From JANQPA01 sp964628385 (GTDB lineage: Bacteria; Bacteroidota; Bacteroidia; Chitinophagales; Saprospiraceae): a stretch of 17,717 nt of DNA. Shown one piece after another: positions 14,220 to 17,717 of the stretch. The DNA lies in contig CAZVOD010000088.1 of assembly GCA_964628385.1 (NCBI GenBank), forward strand, positions 1 to 17,717, in the 5' to 3' direction. Positions within the stretch are counted from its first letter, which is position 1. The number at the start of each line of letters is the position of its first letter. Below the pieces are notes generated by a model. The model saw nothing but the letters and a program-made list of their open reading frames with translations, was not told the DNA's origin and searched no databases. Made by a program: the position numbers and the translations under genes.

Positions 14220-15071
14220 ATGGCAGACATCCAACATCTAGAAAAGATGGCATCACAGGTAAGGCGGGATATCATCCGTCAGACTAATCTTGCTGCCAGT
14301 GGTCACCCCGGAGGATCACTGGGTTGTACAGAGTTCTTTACCGCACTGTACTTTGATATTATGGATCACGATCCTTCCTTTAATATGGAGGGTAAAAACG
14401 AGGATATGTTTTTCTTATCCAACGGACATATTTCTCCGGTTTGGTACAGTATACTGGCTCGCAGTGGTTACTTTCCCATTGAGGAGTTGGCGACGTTCCG
14501 CAAGATCAACTCCCGTCTTCAGGGCCATCCAGCCACTCATGAAGGCCTTCCGGGTATCAGGGTAGCTTCCGGCTCTTTAGGACAGGGACCTTCTATAGCT
14601 ATTGGCGTAGCCTTATCCAAAAGATTGAATGGCGACGATAAGCTAGTATTTGCACTAACGGGAGATGGTGAGCTTCAGGAGGGTCAAATCTGGGAAGCGG
14701 CACTTTTTGCTGCACACCACAAGGTAGACAACCTCATACTTACCGTTGACTGGAATGGACAGCAGATTGACGGTGCCAATGACGATGTTATTTCTCTTGG
14801 TGACCTACCCGCCAAATGGGCAGCTTTTGGCTGGGAAGTCATATTACTGGAAAATGGAAACGATATGAAAATGGTGGTTGATACCCTGAACGAAGCCAAG
14901 AGCAAAACGGTCCAGGGTAAGCCTATTGTTATCCTGATGAGAACAGAAATGGGATACGGAGTGGACTTCATGCAGGGAACCCACAAATGGCACGGTAAAG
15001 CGCCAAACGACGAGCAGACCGTCAAGGCTTTAAACCAGCTTGAAGAAACACTTGGTGATTTTCCTATCTAA
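14220..15071 (+). CDS. Transketolase, N-terminal (TPP-binding) subunit
   Basis: This 283-residue protein is the first half of a split transketolase, which moves two-carbon units between sugar phosphates in the non-oxidative pentose phosphate pathway. It binds the thiamine diphosphate pyrophosphate and magnesium through TGDGELQEGQIWE (Gly-Asp-Gly at 148-150) and Asn179 in DWNGQQ. The typical active-site histidines are in SGHPGGSLG (His29), SNGHISP (His70) and GHPATH (His103). It must pair with the C-terminal subunit encoded 88 bp downstream. Such split enzymes are common in Bacteroidota and archaea. Confidence 0.95.
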   Translation: MADIQHLEKMASQVRRDIIRQTNLAASGHPGGSLGCTEFFTALYFDIMDHDPSFNMEGKNEDMFFLSNGHISPVWYSILARSGYFPIEELATFRKINSRLQGHPATHEGLPGIRVASGSLGQGPSIAIGVALSKRLNGDDKLVFALTGDGELQEGQIWEAALFAAHHKVDNLILTVDWNGQQIDGANDDVISLGDLPAKWAAFGWEVILLENGNDMKMVVDTLNEAKSKTVQGKPIVILMRTEMGYGVDFMQGTHKWHGKAPNDEQTVKALNQLEETLGDFPI

Positions 15072-15159
15072 GAGCTTATTTATATTTCTCCCTTTTGAGG
15101 CTGCAAATACAGTTAAACGAGCTCTAATTTTCATCTTCAAAATCAAAAAAAATCATTCG

Positions 15160-16116
15160 ATGCTAGATCAATTAACATATACTGAAAAAAAAGCTACCAG
15201 AGACGGCTTTGGTGCCGGCGTTCTGGAAGTAGGTACACAAAACGAGAACGTGGTAGCGCTTTGTGCCGACCTGGTGGGGTCGCTAAAAATTCAATCTTTC
15301 ATTGATAAATATCCGGAGCGATTTTTTCAGACGGGCATCTCGGAAGCTAATATGATCGGTATTTCTGCCGGTCTGGCTACAGCTGGCAAGATTCCTTATG
15401 CTTCTACTTTTGCCAATTTTGCCACCGGCCGTGTTTACGATCAGCTTAGGCAATCGGTAGCTTATTCTCACAAAAACGTAAAGGTATGTGCTTCTCACGC
15501 TGGTCTAACCCTCGGTGAAGATGGCGCTACGCATCAGATTCTGGAAGATATTGGCATGACGCGTATGCTTCCGGGCTTTACGGTGATCAACCCCTGTGAT
15601 TACAATCAAACCAAGGCGGCGACCATGGCTATTGCAGAGCACTACGGCCCTGTATATCTGCGTTTTGGCCGCCCGGGCTGGCCAGTATTCACTCCTGCCG
15701 ATCAGAAGTTTGAGATTGGGAAAGCGCTCCTGTTAAATGAAGGAACGGATGTAACCATCTTTTCTACCGGCCATTTGGTATGGAAAACCATAGAAGCAGC
15801 CAAAGCACTGGCAGCGGAAGGCATTAGCTGTGAATTGATCAATATCCATACGATCAAGCCACTGGACACTGAAACGATTTTGGATTCTGTGAGTAAAACC
15901 AAGTGTGTAGTAACCGCTGAGGAGCATAACCGCAATGGTGGCCTCGGTGAGGCTATTGCTCAGGTTTTGGTACACAACAACCCAGTTCCTATGGAATTCA
16001 TTGCCGTAAACGATACATTTGGCGAAAGCGGCAAACCAGCCGAGTTGCTAGACAAATACGGGCTGGGCACTGAGCATATCAAAGCGGCAGTAAAAAAGGT
16101 AATCGACAGAAAATAA
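15160..16116 (+). CDS. Transketolase, C-terminal subunit
   Basis: This 318-residue second half carries the pyrimidine-binding domain: GISEANMIGISAGLA (Glu62, the residue that activates the thiamine cofactor), SHAGLTLGEDGATHQ (His113, His125) and a C-terminal domain with STGHLVWKTIEAAK and TAEEHNRNGGLG. The open frame extends upstream to 15040, but those codons encode a low-complexity tail unlike the family. MLDQLTYTEKKATRDGFG from the ATG at 15160 is the normal start. The 88-bp gap to the first subunit holds no terminator, so both are probably co-transcribed. A terminator follows at 16154-16190. Confidence 0.95.
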   Translation: MLDQLTYTEKKATRDGFGAGVLEVGTQNENVVALCADLVGSLKIQSFIDKYPERFFQTGISEANMIGISAGLATAGKIPYASTFANFATGRVYDQLRQSVAYSHKNVKVCASHAGLTLGEDGATHQILEDIGMTRMLPGFTVINPCDYNQTKAATMAIAEHYGPVYLRFGRPGWPVFTPADQKFEIGKALLLNEGTDVTIFSTGHLVWKTIEAAKALAAEGISCELINIHTIKPLDTETILDSVSKTKCVVTAEEHNRNGGLGEAIAQVLVHNNPVPMEFIAVNDTFGESGKPAELLDKYGLGTEHIKAAVKKVIDRK

Positions 16117-16153
16117 TCGCTTCAAACAAGTAAAAGACAGAAAGTTGGTGACT

Positions 16154-16200
16154 GAAAGGCTGAGGTGGTTAAATAACACTTCAGCCTTTCTTTGATTTTT
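16154..16200 (+). terminator. Intrinsic terminator after the transketolase genes
   Basis: gaaaggctgaggtg (16154-16167) pairs with 16177-16190 over 14 bp, with one G-T wobble, around a 9-nt loop. TTTGATTTTT follows. It sits 38 bp after the stop. Confidence 0.85.
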
Positions 16201-16289
16201 ACTTTCACTTGAATTGGATGGTCCGGGCCGAACTATTCAATCCTTAATTGTATTGTACAAGCACTATTCAATAAAAATGTTATAAGACC

Positions 16290-17435
16290 ATGAAATTTGG
16301 AACTAAAGTAATACATGCCGGCATTGAACCGGATCCGTCAACAGGTGCGGTAATGACGCCTATTTTTCAAACATCTACTTATGTACAGGAAGCTCCCGGT
16401 AAGCATAAAGGCTTTGAGTATGCCCGTACCCAAAACCCTACTCGCCAGACACTGGAAAAGAATCTGGCCGCGCTAGAAAATGGTACGCATGCTATTTCCT
16501 TTGCCAGTGGTCTTTCGGCCATGGATGCTATTTTTCGCCTTTTGCAGCCCGGTGATGAGATTCTGTCTACCAATGACCTGTATGGCGGCTCTTATCGTCT
16601 AATGACAAAAGTTCACAAGACATTTGGCATTCATTCCAGGTTTATTGATATGCAGGATGCATCAAAAGTGGCAGATGCTATTTCTGACAAAACGAAGTTA
16701 CTATGGTTGGAGACGCCCACCAATCCTATGCTCAATGTCATTGACCTGGAGGCCATTTGTAAGATCGCTGCTGAAAAGAATATTCTGGTAGCCGCGGATA
16801 ATACTTTTGCTTCTCCGTATTTACAAACGCCTTTGGATCTGGGTGCACACATGGTGCTACATTCATCTACCAAATATCTTGGAGGGCATTCCGATGTAAT
16901 CAATGGCGCAGTAGTGACCAACGACGAGGAGCTGGCACAACGACTGGCATTTTTGCAAAATGCCGTTGGTGCGGTACCTGGTCCGCAGGATTGTTTTTTG
17001 GTACTGAGAGGGATCAAAACACTTCACCTCCGAGTAGAGCGAGCTTGCCAAAATGCGGTTAAGATCGCGCAGTTCCTGAAGGACCATTCTAAAGTCAGCA
17101 AGGTTTATTATCCGGGTTTTGAAGAGCATCCCAACCACGAGATAGCCAAAAAGCAAATGCGGCATTTTGGAGGGATGGTTTCTTTTGACCTCAAGGATGA
17201 CCGCACTGATAATGCGATGAAAGTACTCAGTAATACCCATTATTTTCTGCTGGCCGAATCACTGGGCGGCGTAGAATCACTTATCGGACATCCGGCCTCT
17301 ATGACACATGCCTCTATCCCAAGGGAAGAGCGCCTAAAAGTTGGCCTCACTGATACCCTTATTCGCTTGAGTGTCGGTGTAGAAGATGTAGATGATCTGA
17401 TATCAGACCTGGAAAAAGCTCTGGATTTGATTTAA
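16290..17435 (+). CDS. Cystathionine gamma-synthase / gamma-lyase type PLP enzyme
   Basis: This 381-residue protein belongs to the Cys/Met metabolism PLP family, which makes or cleaves cystathionine in methionine and cysteine metabolism. The PLP lysine is Lys195 in HSSTKYLGGH. Phosphate-binding and stacking residues are in YARTQNPT (Tyr44, Arg46), DLYGGSYR (Tyr98) and AADNTFASP (Asp170). The C-terminal part holds ESLGGVESLIGHPASMTHASI. Length is standard. Sequence alone cannot separate gamma-synthase (MetB) from gamma-lyase; the QNAVGAVPGPQDCFLVLRG stretch occurs in both. It appears monocistronic: a terminator precedes it and an opposite-strand frame follows. Confidence 0.93.
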   Translation: MKFGTKVIHAGIEPDPSTGAVMTPIFQTSTYVQEAPGKHKGFEYARTQNPTRQTLEKNLAALENGTHAISFASGLSAMDAIFRLLQPGDEILSTNDLYGGSYRLMTKVHKTFGIHSRFIDMQDASKVADAISDKTKLLWLETPTNPMLNVIDLEAICKIAAEKNILVAADNTFASPYLQTPLDLGAHMVLHSSTKYLGGHSDVINGAVVTNDEELAQRLAFLQNAVGAVPGPQDCFLVLRGIKTLHLRVERACQNAVKIAQFLKDHSKVSKVYYPGFEEHPNHEIAKKQMRHFGGMVSFDLKDDRTDNAMKVLSNTHYFLLAESLGGVESLIGHPASMTHASIPREERLKVGLTDTLIRLSVGVEDVDDLISDLEKALDLI

Positions 17436-17479
17436 AAACCTGATCTTTGTAATAGAACAAGCCTTGGAGACTGTTTAGC

Positions 17480-17509
17480 AATATCTTGCAGCCTCTACGG
17501 CTTGATATT
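17480..17509. terminator. Weak hairpin after the PLP-enzyme gene
   Basis: AATATC (17480-17485) and GCC (17491-17493) pair with GGC (17499-17501) and GATATT (17504-17509), leaving an uneven internal bulge. It lies between two converging frames and overlaps the 3' end of the minus-strand one. A role as terminator is only possible. Confidence 0.3.
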
Positions 17510-17717
17510 ACTGGCTTTTAATTCTGATAGTAGCGGGTTGCAAAAATGCTGGAATACGGTGCTTGCAGTCTGCCTATTGGAAAAGTATTCATAGAAGTTG
17601 TTTAAGAATGTGGGGTTATAGTTGAAGGCAAAGGCTTGTGCAGCAAGGCGAAGCGCTTTTTGCTTTGCGTAGCCAAAGCTACGGAAAGAAAAAAAGCTGA
17701 AGTATTTGCTGTACAAT
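17495..17717 (-). CDS. Unrecognised reading frame, running off the right edge
   Basis: An open frame of 73 or more codons enters from beyond 17717 and ends at TAG 17497-17495. It reads FSFRSFGYAKQKALRLAAQAFAF-NYNPTFLNNFYEYFSNRQTAS (split here for length) and ends SELKASNIKP. I do not recognise a family. It has varied codons and no stop, which favours real coding, yet a TTG at the edge is the only start in view. It also contains a 6-bp hairpin (CGTAGC/GCTACG, 17668-17683) and an AAGCGCTT palindrome, which could instead point to a repeat or element end. Confidence 0.35.
   Translation of the reverse strand, partial: LYSKYFSFFSFRSFGYAKQKALRLAAQAFAFNYNPTFLNNFYEYFSNRQTASTVFQHFCNPLLSELKASNIKP

Noticed and set aside
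15040..15159. Upstream extension of the second transketolase subunit
   Set aside because: The extra 40 residues are low-complexity and overlap the first subunit's end. Family similarity starts at the ATG at 15160.
16631..17240. Two overlapping minus-strand frames inside the PLP-enzyme gene
   Set aside because: Both are antisense to a gene with all catalytic residues; neither resembles a protein family.
1..17717. CRISPR array, tRNA/rRNA genes, phage or defence system
   Set aside because: No regularly spaced repeats, cloverleaf sequences, rRNA landmarks, or recognisable nuclease, methylase or phage proteins were seen on either strand.

Overview
The window reads as chromosomal DNA of a Bacteroidota bacterium, probably of the Saprospirales/Cytophagales type, though the order is a guess. 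The support is a SprE/PorW-type lipoprotein of the type IX secretion system (known only from this phylum), a transketolase split into two genes, weak Shine-Dalgarno sites, and a Bacteroidota-type promoter (TTG, 20 bp, TAnnTTTG) in front of an HU gene.

Positions 1-1750 are a graveyard of decayed accessory DNA, all on the minus strand. A broken IS66-family element (tnpA, tnpB and tnpC remnants) interrupts a MerT-like mercury transporter fragment. That fragment is itself joined to the 3' end of a small antitoxin-like gene. The IS66 remnant contains a 219-bp unit with perfect 21-bp terminal inverted repeats (1000-1218), an internal amber codon and a catalytic-domain deletion in tnpC, and a GC-rich palindrome inside the end of tnpB.

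Positions 1750-8370 hold ordinary chromosomal genes. A secreted START-domain protein and the large TPR lipoprotein SprE/PorW are on the minus strand. A membrane-anchored M23 (LytM) peptidase diverges from sprE. A small HAD-type phosphatase and a TIGR01777-family NAD(P)-binding protein then converge on a perfect 15-bp bidirectional hairpin. A second, longer hairpin (6656-6703) lies between the M23 and HAD genes.

Positions 8741-13385 encode a Dpp/Opp-type ABC importer: a substrate-binding lipoprotein and two permeases. Both permeases are far larger than the family norm because of internal insertions, and an intrinsic terminator separates the binding-protein gene from them. No ATPase gene is present in the window.

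Positions 13470-17717 carry a tiny lipoprotein (minus), the nucleoid protein HU, the two transketolase subunits (pentose phosphate pathway), a cystathionine gamma-synthase/lyase-type PLP enzyme (sulfur amino acids), and an unrecognised reading frame that runs off the right edge. I see no tRNA, rRNA, CRISPR array, phage genes or defence system. The accessory material of interest is the nested IS66 debris; the enlarged permeases are the most interesting intact proteins.
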